Positions 12,430 to 23,761 of a stretch of DNA of 64,000 nt are shown here, piece after piece (the first letter of the stretch is position 1; each line of letters opens with the position of its first letter). This DNA is from Phascolomyces articulosus (taxonomy: Eukaryota > Mucoromycota > Mucoromycetes > Mucorales > Lichtheimiaceae): positions 124,001 through 188,000 of the forward strand of contig JAIXMP010000005.1 in the NCBI GenBank assembly GCA_025677815.1. Reading direction: 5' to 3'. The notes beneath the pieces are model-generated. The model did not search any database. It saw only the letters and a program-made list of their open reading frames with translations, and had not been told where the DNA came from. The position numbers were made by a program, and so were the translations under genes.

Positions 12430-13450
12430 TTTTCTTACAAGAGGAGCAAGAACAGGGAAAAGTTGATTAATTTCAGCACTTTATCAATGTTTGATTCGAC
12501 TCTTCGATGAGAATGTTACCGACAGAAATAGAGAAAAACCCTCCATTTTACTTTGTGCACTAACAGATATAGCGGCTTTCAATATCCATAGACAAACATT
12601 GCATTCAGCTTTTCATTTTTCTCGGGACCAATTAGGAAGTGGGTTAACAAGATTGTCCAATGATGTTACCAATACCATGCACACACATCTTCTTGAATTA
12701 CAAGTCATTATCACTGACAAAATCTCGATGGTTTCTGAAAAACATTTCGAGTGGATGGATCAGCATTTACAACAGGTATTTGGAAACTCACAGCCATTTG
12801 GAGGCAGATTGGTAAAAGTAGTAGGAGATTTAAACCAGCTTCCACCAGTTGGTGGAGCTCCTGCATATACAACAAACAATCCTTACATGACAATGTTTGG
12901 TCAATCCTTATAGAGTCTTTTCAGAGTGCATCGTTTAAATACAATAATAAGACAACGATATGGTGTTGCTTTTGCTGTTGCATTAAATCACATGGGAAAT
13001 GCGGCTATGGATAACCATGATATACAATTGTTTGAAAGTAGAACATTCACCAGTATCCCAATAGAAGTTAATGCATTAGAACCAATATACCTCTTCCATA
13101 CGAATGCTGAGGTTGATGCATGGAATAATAATGTTTTAATGAGGATGGATATCAAATCTACAACAAGTTTAGTAATAGATATCGCCACTGGAGATGGTAC
13201 AGCAGAAGATCACAGAAGAACATGGATAAGTATTCAAACTAAAAGACTAAATGACACTATGGGTTTGCCCAGTGAACTTTCCTTCCATATTGGAGCATGC
13301 TATATGATTACTATGAACCTTGATACTTCTGATGGCTTTGTAAATGGCGTAATCCGTTTATTGCGATATATTGATTTTGGTATTCAAAGACAAAATGCTG
13401 ATGATAGAAGCCCTTTACGTTGTAACCCCCCAGAAAGAACCGCAGTTATT
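12430..13450 (+). mobile_element. Helentron Pif1-type helicase, amino half (degraded)
   Basis: A degenerate Walker A (GARTGKS) at about 12446 is followed by a stop, then ISALYQCLIRLFDE. Further Pif1 motifs are clear: ALTDIAAFNIHRQTLHSAF (about 12557-12615), ITDKISMVSEKHFEWMD (motif II region, Asp with Lys instead of Glu, about 12713), GGRLVKVVGDLNQLPPVGG (motif III, about 12800-12855), and after a TAG at 12911, HRLNTIIRQRYGVAFAVAL and SRTFTSIPIEV. The DE of motif II and the Walker A are altered, so the protein is dead. The Pif1 order and the endonuclease further on identify a Helentron-type element. Confidence 0.85.
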
Positions 13451-13459
13451 ACCATTATT

Positions 13460-14600
13460 ACTACGAAACAAATCTATATATTAATACTGTTACTGCGACA
13501 ATATCGGATTATCTTACTTTTAGTATCTTCCAATCACCAAGAGATACATACACCGCTGCACCATATCTATAAATATAATTATCACCTATCCAACGCATTA
13601 TATTATTATTGGATATTCATTTATTACAGCAGTACCTCGTAGCAACCGCAGTATCTTCACATATTGTTACTTAGGATAGAAGTATTTAATTATTGGAAAA
13701 CATATAAATACCCCACTATTTTGTATCTGAAATAAAATCAATCAATTTTACTTCTCTTTATCATATACATAAATTTTAAGAGTTATTGATTCACTCAAGA
13801 CCGAATTGGCTTGTTTTAATTTTACTATAGCTTAAAGAAAGCTCAACATTTTCAATATAGGACAGACGTAACATTCCTGATCCTTATTCTATTATCATTA
13901 CCAAGTCGGAAGTAACATACCTGACTTTGATTATTATCATCACTGAATTCAAGACATTATATCAAGGCAATATCAAGAAATAGTAGCATACAGCACGAGT
14001 TACTCGTTTATAATAACAAGAACTGCTAATCCAAGCTTCACTTGTTATATATTTTTATACTTCGAACTATAATTCAATTATATATCATATCTTATTCGTA
14101 TTATATATTTTACTGTGACCTAAAGAATCCACGCTAAGGGTTCAATATAGCTGTATAATCACATATAAACAGACACTCGCCCGAAACATTAGTATTGTTA
14201 TCTGTTGCTTTAATCAGTGTAATATATGTTAATATTACTGGTGCTCACTAAATATCACGAACTGATATATATACCTTAGTTGCTATAAGAGTTGTAATTA
14301 TAAGAAGCAATTCTTATTAGTAACATTGTGTTGCTCACCAAAAGCCCTATTATTCAATGTCATTAAATATAATGATTGCAACATTTTTGTGTTTACACTA
14401 ATTTATCATATCCTAAATTATTATCTATCTTACAAGCAACACATCTAGAAGTGTTCACACTTTCATCACCACAAAACTACCACCAACCAAATATCGAGCA
14501 ACAACGTGTCTAGAATAAATTCGATAATGTTGATGTGAGAGCAATTCTGAGGAATAGTAATCGAGCATTTATGGTATCTTGTATTATAAGGAATTGGACA
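13460..14600. other. AT-rich insertion splitting the Helentron helicase
   Basis: Helicase-like translation stops near 13450 and resumes near 14640 with LAPTAAIAIHKSQGQ (motif V/VI region). The interval is AT-rich, with a TATAAATA at about 13706 and AATAAA at about 13732. It contains a roughly 40-bp imperfect tandem pair starting GTAACAT(T/A)CCTGA at about 13870 and 13911. It begins with TGTTAC (13665) and has GTAACA at 14320, which resembles a solo LTR. No matching target duplication was found, so that identity is unproven. Confidence 0.35.
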
Positions 14601-14639
14601 CCAATTGAGTGTACTACTAAATTGATCAGGAATAGTGGA

Positions 14640-15625
14640 TGCTCAACAATGTCCGTCATACGGCACTAGTTTTCACTCGCACCAACAGCAGCAATAGCAA
14701 TTCATAAATCACAAGGACAAAATTATCATGTTTTTGTTATTATCGTTCCTCAAAGGAATAAATAATCTTTAGATTGTGCCTTGTTTTATTTTGCTTGCTC
14801 GAGAGCTGTTGCAGCAACCGGGTTAATTATTTTTGCTAATGAATTTCGTGCGACAAATGCACATGATCGCCATAACATGTTGGCAAGAGAGTTGTTACGA
14901 CAGCAGACTGTAACATTTTTGCCATACTTTTCGTTTCTTCATCAAGACCATGAAGCACAGTTCCAATTTATTTTCCACAATGTACTACAGAATCTTCGAG
15001 CTCATATCGATTTAATTAAAAACGATCAAGTATATTTACAATCAACAATGATGTTGCTCGCGGAAACCTGGACCATTCCCGAATATAGCAATAATGATTC
15101 GGATATACCTGGATTTGAGGTGGTTCCAATATTTAATAGTAACATCGAACAGCAAAGTGGATCGACAAGAAGAAAGCTTTTTGGTACATGCTGTTATATA
15201 ATCAATTTTTTTTCCAGAGCTTTGATGGATTCATACAGTTTGTCGAAGGAGATTCTGTATGTGTGTCTGTAGCTGTACTGAATGTGTCATTAGCTGTAGC
15301 ATGTGTATATGCTAAACCAAACACTTTGATCAACGTTATTATTTCTGCATTGGACACATTATTCATGCAAAATACAAAACTGCGTTCATAATTGCAGGTG
15401 ATTTTAATGTTGCTTTCCACGAAGAAAACAATCATCATGCTAGGGTATTGATCACATTATTTTCTGGACATGGTTTACGTTCCGTACTAAATTCTAATAT
15501 ATATACTACCAGATCGAACACAACTATTGATGCAATATTCACAAACTTTCCTGAACCTACTACAGGAACATACTTTACCACTTCTTCATCATATCATATA
15601 CCTTTTTTATATTTGCATGTTTAAT
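14640..15625 (+). mobile_element. Helentron helicase end fused to endonuclease/exonuclease/phosphatase domain
   Basis: The frame resumes with AIAIHKSQGQ (about 14690) and FYFACSRAVAATGLIIFANE (about 14784-14843), the last Pif1 motifs. It then runs into an endonuclease/exonuclease/phosphatase domain: FHNVLQNLRAHIDLI (about 14970), LAETWTIPEY (about 15055), a frameshift near 15190, VACVYAKPNTLI (about 15300), AGDFNVAFHEENNHHA (about 15400), and RSNTTIDAIFTNFPEP (about 15515). ETW, GDFN and TxID are the usual catalytic-site motifs of that fold. A Pif1 helicase followed by such an endonuclease is the hallmark of Helentrons. Frameshifts show it is inactive. Confidence 0.85.
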
Positions 15626-15671
15626 AATAATGTATTATTAGATATACTCTTTAGAACAAGTATATACATAA

Positions 15672-15797
15672 TTATCACTGTAGACAAAAATTATTAAGTT
15701 CTGGTTTACCCTCAAAAAAATCAAAATCAGTGATAATAGTGAGTATTTACTGCATAAAACGACAGTCAAAACAAATGATTGTTTTGTGAAAACAATC
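15672..15797. repeat. Two inverted repeats near the presumed Helentron 3' end
   Basis: TTATCACTG (about 15672) faces CAGTGATAA (about 15729). A tight perfect hairpin, GATTGTTTT-gtg-AAAACAATC, lies at 15777-15797. Helitron-class elements end with a short hairpin near the 3' terminus, and these lie 50-170 bp after the last coding motif. No canonical CTRR end was identified. Confidence 0.4.
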
Positions 15798-16234
15798 GGC
15801 TTTCGTAGTATAGGACGCTCTATTATATGTTTCGACTGAAACTCTTGACATAATTTTTTTTGAAGCCGGTGCAGCAGAATCGCTCATATTGTTAAATGAA
15901 TAAATGAATAAGAGTAAAATGTTTTTATTTATTATTTATTATTATGGTTGGGGGTTGTTGTTGGACATGTCAAATTTACTGGTTAAGCAGACAAAATAGG
16001 AAGGTTAATGTCTTGTTAGGGACTAAGCTGACTTGATCATTAAGCGATTCAGTAGCCTGCGAAGGATTTTCTGAGTGTAAAAAGCTGATCATAATTAGAT
16101 ATGGAATTGTCTCAATAAAAAACTTTTTTAATACATACCAAAAAAAAAAGTCAATCATGAAAAGTAGGTTGAATATGAGATTTGGACTTCTCAATAAAAT
16201 ATTATGTGATTTTGAATTCTTTTTATTAATTTCA

Positions 16235-16764
16235 ATGGCAATAGCACGATCTGGAGGTATTACGAAACAACGAAGACAAGCACCTGTTTTCCAAGGAAAA
16301 GTTATTTCAAAGAAAAAGCAAAAACAGTTAGAAAAAGCTGTGAAATTGGTGAGTCAATTGTAAGGAAAAGTAGATTTTAAAAGAGAAAGCGAAAACTAAT
16401 GATCTTATTACATTTATGAACCATTTTAAAAATATTAACCAGGAAAAGCGATTATTGCATCAAAAAGGTTACTTAGATGCACCAGAAGAAGATATGCAAG
16501 GTAGTTTTTTTATTGTATATTTTGAAATGTGTTGTATATAAAAGATAAGAAGCTCTCATAAATACGTATCAAGAAGAATTGTAAAGGTATATATTAAGAA
16601 TAATAAAGTAATAACTCTTCATCGAAATATGTCATATAATATTTTCTTTAGATGCCAATGCACTCGTTACATCCCAAAAATTAAAAGTGATCGTTGAACT
16701 TCCTACTGAAGCATTACAAGCCTCTGCCTCAGGACCTGGTACGACTTTAGGCCAGCCACTTTAA
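16235..16764 (+). CDS. Small lysine-rich protein, three exons, unknown (possibly ribosome-biogenesis-like)
   Basis: Exon 1 (16235-16348) starts MAIARSGGITKQRRQAP and has SKKKQKQLEKAVKL. A GTGAGT donor and an AACCAG acceptor join exon 2 (16443-16500, EKRLLHQKGYLDAPEEDM). A GTAGTT donor and a TTAG acceptor join exon 3 (16652-16764), which ends SGPGTTLGQPL. The phases agree throughout and give about 94 residues. A start at 16157 would add a hydrophobic AT-rich stretch and is less likely. The small, lysine-rich character with a central basic helix is reminiscent of small nucleolar ribosome-assembly proteins (Alb1 type), but no diagnostic motif was recognised. Confidence 0.65.
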
Positions 16765-16769
16765 AATAA

Positions 16770-17450
16770 TGATATGTTGCATACCATTTTTATTATTTTT
16801 ATTTTTATCATTGCTATTGCTATCCTCTTGCCCATTCAACGTTCATATTTTTGCATTTCATCCAATAAGTAATTCATACATACACGCTTTTCTCATATAC
16901 ACACAACGTAATGTATATTGTTCTCTGTGTAAAAGTAAAAGTAAAAAAAAAAAAGTTAGTTTAATTTGAAACATAAAGAATCCAAAATATTCTATAATTA
17001 TTGTTAATCAATAGATAGAAATAATAGATAAGACCATATTTGTGTTGAGGAGGGATAATGATGATTTATAGAGATTTTTTTCTGGTAATAATGTTAACAG
17101 TCAAGAAAAGCAATTAATGCTTAGAAAGATGGCGATGATAAGAGGATTAACTGTTATAAAAGAAACAATGCTGTACCACAATGTTATTTTAGTCATGTCA
17201 AAACAATTATTAATTATAAAGATGATATAATAAATGATTTCAAAGTGGGGAAAGAATTTTTTATGTACAAAAAACATCAGAATGAATGGTTTCCTTGTTA
17301 AGATGATGAAATGATGAATAATAATAAAAGTGGTCATGGGTATACATATTTATAATAATACAAACAAAGGAATTAAAACGAATGTATAATAATTATGATA
17401 ATGATAAAATGTTAACATGGTATCAATCCCTTTACTGCATGGTATGATAT
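16770..17450. other. AT-rich intergenic stretch
   Basis: This is the space between convergent genes (small lysine-rich protein on plus, kinase on minus). Translations are hydrophobic low-complexity sequence, and no gene was recognised. Confidence 0.5.
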
Positions 17451-17453
17451 CGT

Positions 17454-18662
17454 TCATTTGGCAATGATTTTACTTTTTATGACGTGCTCATGACGTTGAT
17501 TCAAAGAATCAATGCCATGCTGACATACAGGAATAGATTGAATCCAAGGATCTTCCAATAGATCAGCCGAAGTTATGCGGGTATTTGGATTAGGATCGAG
17601 CATCTTATATAAAATCTGGCGTGGTTGAGCTGATGGAAAATGCTGTAAAAATGGATCAAAGGTTTGGGTTGGATGCATTCGAGTATAAATCGAAAATGCC
17701 TTATCAGAAGATTTTTTTGCTTTGCGCCAAACCAGACCGGAAGTCCATAAGCAGTAAAAAACAATTCCTGCAGACCAAACATCGGCAATGGAACCCCAAT
17801 ATTCTTTGTGCTCAAATGCTTCGGGTGCAATATAAGGCTCAGATCCCACCAGGCCACGACTTTTATGTCCTTGTTTTTCCCAAGCAAAACGGAATACATC
17901 CGAGACGCCAAAATCAGTAATTTTGATTTGTCCATCTATCGTCAATAAGAGATTTTCTGGTTTAATATCACGATGGGCAACTCCCATCCCATGTAAATAA
18001 GCCAAGCCTTGAATAAGCTGTTTTAAACAACAAAGTTTTTCACGTTCAGATATTCGTTCAGCCATGATGCATGAAAATAAATCACCGCCAGGGCACTAAT
18101 ATGAATTGTGTTGTTTTTAGTGTTTTAGTGTACATGTATATACTACTATAATTATGATAGATTTTTACTTACGTATTCCATGACAGTACAATATCGCTTT
18201 TGTTCATTTAAAACCAAATCAATAGTTTCAACGACATTGGGATGAGAAAAAGTGGAAGAAATACAAAATTCACTTGTCAATTTCTTCATGTATTCTTTTT
18301 CTGATTCAGCTTTTGAACGTTTTCGAAATTGTTTGATAGCGTATAATTTTGTATTTTTACCAGACTTGTCCATTTTACGAAAAACCATCACGATGGCTGA
18401 AGTTCCTTCTCCAAGGCGACGATAACATTCACCATATTCCTTGACACTTCCAGTATGTTGTTGATAAGTTTGACTTTTATTATTACGTGAAGATGAGGCA
18501 CATGATGAATCAACTGTTGTATGGTGTTCATCAGGACAGTATTTCGTTGTACGTGTAACACTTGTAGTAGATGGACGTCGACTATCGATCGTTGAACTTG
18601 GACTATTATAAGCTGAATCAATCATATAAGATGAAGTTTGTTGTTTATAATCAGGCACCATG

Positions 18663-18697
<35 letters not shown>

Positions 18698-18790
18698 GTT
18701 GTTGTTGTTGTTGTTGTTGTTGATGATGCAGTTATTGTTGCTATTGTTGTTATAAGTAAAATACAATTGAGTAGAAGAAATAGAAGACAT
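17454..18790 (-). CDS. Serine/threonine protein kinase, SAT4/HAL4 (NPR/HRK) family
   Basis: Exon 1 (18790-18173) and exon 2 (18095-17454) are joined by a GTAAGT...TTAG intron in phase 0, giving about 419 residues. The amino third is unstructured: a long polyasparagine run (residues ~24-42) and Ser/Thr-rich sequence. The kinase domain starts near residue 123: glycine loop LGEGTSAIVMV, Lys153 in YAIKQF, the family signature KLTSEFCISST, then CPGGDL, HRDIKPEN (Asp249), DFG (267-269) and SEPYIAPE (291-298). These features place it in the fungal NPR/HAL kinase group, which regulates plasma-membrane transporters and ion homeostasis. Catalytic residues are all present. The intron falls between VMEY and CPGG. 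An amino-acid-transporter link is suggestive given the three transporters in this window, but that is inference. Confidence 0.93.
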
Positions 18791-18799
18791 GAAGATATT

Positions 18800-20310
18800 T
18801 TGATGAATTGGTTGGTATGAATACGATATAATTATAAAATGAAAAAAGAAAAAACAAAAGTTGGAACAAAAAAAAAGTTTGGAAGTTCAATAGAATAAAC
18901 TATATCCGATCAGGCATGATATATAATAATAAGAAAAATAAAAGAATAAATAGTTAAATAGTTATAACAAAATAAACCAGTAAAAAGAAGTTGTTGTTAT
19001 TTAATAAATAATAAAAGTAAAAAATGAAGAAGAAAAGAAAAAGATCTAAAATAAATTTTTTTACTTCCAAAAGTAGATCTTTTTTTCGTCCTTTGAAAAA
19101 TCAAAACCAAACTGGTAATAATATAAAAATGCTTGGTGTGTGAGTTTTTGTTTATCTTTTATTTATGAGGTAAATTACTCCAATAGCCAAAACCCCTCCG
19201 ATGACGTCTGTGATACAATTTTCCTATTTCTCTTGGCTTTTCTGTTTGTTCTTTCTTACTTATTATCTTTTCTATCTATCGAATAAGTCATATTCAATAT
19301 GTGATGCTCATGACGAATCAAACAAATAGCTTCTATGCACGTTATTTTTTTGTTATTATTTATTACCACTACAACGACAACTTGTTGCTGCACATTCGGA
19401 CATATACAATGTATATAGTGAATCAAGTAAAAAAAATCAAAACTCAGGACACAAAATAAAAGATCTTGGTCCGATTCTAATTTCCCATGCCGCCGGCACC
19501 CACCACCGATCCATTAGAAGCAGAATTGTCCATGGGAGGAAGGGGTGAAAACAACTTTTTTTTGGATGATTTATTATAGGAGTGTAATTTCCCTTGATTG
19601 CTATAATTTATATGTAAAAAGAGCAAAATCAGCCACAATCGTTTCTTAAAAGAGAAATCAAGTTCTATATTTTTATTATTAGATGTTTCACCTCTATCAT
19701 CACTTCTTCTTTTCTCATCATCATCCATCATGACTTACTACTATCACCCTCTGAACTCATTTTAGTGATCATAATATAGATAACATCATTGTTTATATAA
19801 AGATCCTGACGATTGTTATATTTCAGCTGATAAAATATATAAAAAAGAGTTGATGATTTCCCACCCAAATAATAAATATGACATCAGTAAGATCATTTGT
19901 TTAAACCCTGGGAACAGCAAATGTAATAACATCACCCTCATTATCATCATCATTATCCGTCACATCCATTCATAGTGTCATCGTACCATGTGACACATTT
20001 TCTGGTTGCTTTTTAAACGAATATACTGGATCTATGTCCTAGGAAAAAATACGTAATAAAAGGATATGTAATATAATTTGAAACGTGTGGTAAAATAATT
20101 TAAAGCGTCTGAAACTTTCCTATGTCCTATACCCTGAATGCTTTATTTTTGAACTGCTGCGTCAATAAAAAAAAATGAAGGTTTCTCTTCTTTCCATATA
20201 TGGCTCCGCAGCATAAGAGTGGTAATTTTTTTTTTTGACAAGAGACCACTATTTGAATTATTTTATTTAATATAATTGATCGAAAATAGGTACATCAAAG
20301 AAACAAACAA
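18800..20310. other. Intergenic stretch; one weak minus-strand frame
   Basis: This is the divergent promoter region between the kinase (minus) and the DUF2461 gene (plus). A minus-strand frame at 19731-19477 starts MMDDDEKRRSDDRGE and ends SNGSVVGAGGMGN. It has a charged start and a glycine-rich end but no supporting homology or splice context, and is listed only as a possibility. Confidence 0.35.
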
Positions 20311-20312
20311 CA

Positions 20313-21720
20313 ATGACTAATAAAAAATCCGTTAATGGAACAATTGGGTCGTCCGCGAATAAAAAGCGCAAAAGTACACTATCCCACAAAACCTCACCAA
20401 GTACCAAAAAACACAAAAAATTAACCAACAAACGGCAGGAAGAAGAAGAGGATTTGGTAGATACTAATGTCAATGCATGTCAAACGAGAAAGTCAACACG
20501 CCGTATTAAAAAAGTACAACAACCTCTTGTTGTGGAACACGATTCCTCTTCTGACATCGAATCAAGTGCTGAAGAACCATCAAGTGACGATGATTTCCAA
20601 ACGCCTCCACCTCCTCTTCGTTCAAAACGAGCTCATGTCAAACCCAATTCGAATCAAGTTGAATCACGTAAAAATGGGGTTGAGAAAGACAAAAAGAAGC
20701 AACGAAAGAAACCCTCGGACACAAATAAACAAGTAAAAAGTAGTAGTGATTATGAATCATCCACATCCACAGAAAACAATACTACTTTTTCCATCCAAAT
20801 ACCAAAAGGTGCACCTTTTGCTGATGCTCTTTCTCCTGATCTATTGCAATTTCTTGTTGAACTTAAAGATGATAACTGCCGTGAATTCATGCGTACGAAC
20901 GAGGTATATATATATATATATATATTACTGTTATGGTTTTGAGTTATTTATATGGAAAGAAGAGCAGGGGAAAGGGTGGTTATATTCATTTTAGAATCCA
21001 TTACTGGATTATATATATATTTAGAAACGATGGCAAACCGTCCGAAAAGATTTTATGGATTTTGTCAAGATGGTATCGGAACAACTTCATGAAATAGATC
21101 CTACTGTATTGATTGAAGAACCAAGAAATGCTATATATCGACAACAGTAGGTCTCCGTTGTTGTCAATGAGAAAAAAAATGGCTCTTTATATCATGAGAT
21201 AATAGAAAATCTAATATATATATGTGTGTGTGTGTGCCATAGTCGCGATTTACGATTCACAAATGATTTGAGACCTTATAAAGCTTATATGCAAGCTTCC
21301 TTTTCCCGTGGTGGCAAAAAATCACCTTTTGCCGGTTATTTTCTTAGGGTAGCACCCAATGGTGAAACACATGTAGCAGCTGGTATTTGGGACCCTTCAC
21401 CACCACGCATTCAACGTATTCGAGAAGGAATTATTGAAAATGCTGATCTTATGCGTGAAGCTCTGACATTACCTATCATCAAAGAAACATTTGGTCAAGA
21501 TGGTTTATCGGTATTATCTGATCAAGATAAATTAAAAACGGCACCTAAAAACATCGCTCGCGACCATCCAGAAATCGAATTATTGCGTTATAAGAGTTTT
21601 GTTATTTCAAAAACTTTTACAGATGAGGATGTTCTTTCTGCTGGTTTTCTCGATAAAGTGTTGGATGTCTATGAGGCTCTTGTCCCATTCATTACCATTT
21701 TAAATGTATGGACTGGTTAA
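20313..21720 (+). CDS. DUF2461 (TIGR02453) family protein
   Basis: Three exons: 20313-20903, 21025-21146 and 21243-21720, with phases that agree and give about 396 residues. The first ~150 residues are disordered, with Lys/Ser-rich tracts (KKRKSTLSHK, basic clusters that could be nuclear signals) and an acidic patch (EEEEDLVD). The DUF2461 domain starts at about residue 165 with PDLLQFLVELKDDNCREFM, continues KRWQTVRKDFMDFVKMV, then YRQHRDLRFTNDLRPYK (spanning the second splice), FAGYFLRVAPNGETHVAAG and IWDPSPPRIQRIREGI. The domain is found in bacteria and fungi, and its function is not established. Intron 1 begins with a TA dinucleotide run. It is convergent with the XPB-like gene, with 124 bp between stops. 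Confidence 0.9.
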
Positions 21721-21844
21721 AATTATCTTGATTATAAACCAATTGTTTATTTAATGAATAAAAAAAATACAATCTAGCTATTTAACCACATCACAAATAT
21801 ACACACACCCAACCTAAATGAAGAAAAAAAGATCGAAACTATCC

Positions 21845-23761
21845 TTATTTCTTTCTGCTTTTGATTGCAGTACCACGTTTGTTACTGGATGGAGGAGGTG
21901 TAGTGATATTAGCAACATCTTCCGAATCTTCTTCTACTTGCACATTCTTGATATTACGAATATGATCCGCAAGTACTTTTTGATCTGCGGTTCGGGTATA
22001 AGGTCGATCGTCCGCACCATGGATAGTACATGTTACTGGATCTGTCTTGACATCATCATCCTCAGGTGCATTTTCATCTTCTGTGCTCTTTACGTGCCAA
22101 CCACCACCTTCAGTATCTTCATCACCAACCATCCAAATTTGATATCCATAACCACAATCTTCTTCTAGAAACTGACGTCGTCGCTCAGAAAATGTTGTTT
22201 CGTGTGTTGCTGCAGTAACCAAAGTATAAAAACGAGAATAAAAGCCTTTTTCTGATCTCTTTTTTGCACGAAGAACACGACCCAAACGTTGTGCTTCTTG
22301 TCTTCGAGAACCAAAATGAGAAGAGACTTGAATTAAGACTGTTGCAGCTGGTAAATCCAAACTGGTATCACCAATGCGTGATAATAAAAGAGTATTCACA
22401 GACTTTGCCTTGAGAGCGCGTTGTGCCGCCAATTCCGACCAAGAAGCATCTTTGGTGACTTTGGGTATATCGATTTGAAAACGTTTTAACAGGGTCCGTG
22501 CGTCATCTGCCGAGGTACCACCATAAATGAACGGACGATTCAGCTTTTCAGCATAGACTTTAAGTGCATCAATATGATCACAAAATACCAAGATCTTGTC
22601 TCCTCGTGCTTCATGGTATTGTACCAATCGTTGACATAATTGGATTTTTTTGGGATTCAGGATCGACAATAAACTTTTGATATGATGTGCATGGCCCAAA
22701 ACACTACCACTGTTACCGCCAGAACCACCAGGTGGGGAATCATCCACATCTTGATAGGCTTGACGGAAAGGCGGATCCATAAATATTTCCACTTGGGTAC
22801 AAATCACTTTGGCAATATATCCTTTATCCGCCAATTCTTTCCATTTCGCATGATACAGCGTGGGACCTACTAATGTTTCCAAATCCCCAATTTTTTCATC
22901 CTCACGTAACATGGTTGCTGTTAATCCGAGACGCACTTTTGTCTTGATCTTGGCAATCGCTTTACTGAAATTACTAGCAGGAACACAATGCACTTCATCA
23001 AGAATGACCAACCCCCACGACGTGTTGTCAATAAATTTGCTCATTCGTTTACTATCTGCAGTTCGATTCTTGCTATCCACCAACATGGTATAGGTAGTAA
23101 ATAAGACGCCTGTTGGACCATTAAAGGGCCACTTTTTTTGTCCAGCAAACATACCAGTTTTCGATGCCATGAGATTGGTAAAGTTTAAGAATTCATTACT
23201 GAATTGTTCTGCTGCAATAATAGTGGAGCACACGACCAAGACAGGCTTTTTTAATTCACAGGCCACCAAGATCGAAGTCAACGTTTTACCAGCACCACAA
23301 GGCAATACAATGATACCCGATTGCGCTTGTTCTTTTTCTTGATCGACAATGGCATTCACTGCTTCCCTTTGATAAGGGCGTACTTCAATACTAGGCTTGA
23401 GGGAAATGTCCAACTCGGGTAACTGTGAGTCTTGTTTAAATGAATAAGATGGTAAAATGGCTTTTGGTTTTGGTTTTTGAGTAGTAGCACTAGCAATATT
23501 CGCTCCTGCTCGTTTTACAGGTTGTTTCTTTTGCATTTTGTTGGGTGATTGATCAGTTCCTATTGCTTCTTTGGTCATAGTATTGTCATTGTTACTGTCT
23601 TCTGTATTACGCTTTTTTGGGATCGTTTTGTCAGTTGAATCTTGATCGGTCGTTGTCTTTGCATCCTCTTCTTCTTTTCGTTTTTGAACAAATGACAAGA
23701 GATTAGCAAGACTCTTTTGGCGATCTTTTGCTGATGCTGCTGGATCAAATTCTGTATACAT
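21845..23761 (-). CDS. XPB-like (Ssl2/ERCC3-type) SF2 helicase, short paralog
   Basis: A single uninterrupted exon of 638 residues from MYTEFDPAASAKDR; an in-frame ATG at 23821 would add 20 residues read from T-rich leader. Superfamily 2 motifs are clear: RPYQREAV (Q-like), LPCGAGKT (153-160), LDEVH (254-258), GLTATMLREDEK with the XPB-type RED triplet (286-288), ILVFCDHIDALKVYAEKLN, IYGGTSADDAR, RIGDTSLDLPAA and RRQEAQRLGRVLRA. Canonical TFIIH XPB is about 780-840 residues, with a conserved amino domain before the helicase. Here only a disordered Lys/Asp/Thr-rich region of ~120 residues precedes it. The second RecA-like lobe carries extra sequence (IDIPKVTKDASWSEL, and GGNSGSVLG before HHIKSLLSILNP). 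It is probably a paralog rather than the TFIIH subunit. Confidence 0.88.
   Translation of the reverse strand: MYTEFDPAASAKDRQKSLANLLSFVQKRKEEEDAKTTTDQDSTDKTIPKKRNTEDSNNDNTMTKEAIGTDQSPNKMQKKQPVKRAGANIASATTQKPKPKAILPSYSFKQDSQLPELDISLKPSIEVRPYQREAVNAIVDQEKEQAQSGIIVLPCGAGKTLTSILVACELKKPVLVVCSTIIAAEQFSNEFLNFTNLMASKTGMFAGQKKWPFNGPTGVLFTTYTMLVDSKNRTADSKRMSKFIDNTSWGLVILDEVHCVPASNFSKAIAKIKTKVRLGLTATMLREDEKIGDLETLVGPTLYHAKWKELADKGYIAKVICTQVEIFMDPPFRQAYQDVDDSPPGGSGGNSGSVLGHAHHIKSLLSILNPKKIQLCQRLVQYHEARGDKILVFCDHIDALKVYAEKLNRPFIYGGTSADDARTLLKRFQIDIPKVTKDASWSELAAQRALKAKSVNTLLLSRIGDTSLDLPAATVLIQVSSHFGSRRQEAQRLGRVLRAKKRSEKGFYSRFYTLVTAATHETTFSERRRQFLEEDCGYGYQIWMVGDEDTEGGGWHVKSTEDENAPEDDDVKTDPVTCTIHGADDRPYTRTADQKVLADHIRNIKNVQVEEDSEDVANITTPPPSSNKRGTAIKSRKK

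Noticed and set aside
13665..14325. TGTTAC...GTAACA with TATA and AATAAA, like a solo LTR
   Set aside because: The 5-bp flanks do not match (CATAT versus TTGTG), and no internal retroelement was found. It is kept only as an unexplained insertion.
18638..18820. Plus-strand poly-Ile/Val frame
   Set aside because: It is the complement of the polyasparagine tract of the kinase gene.
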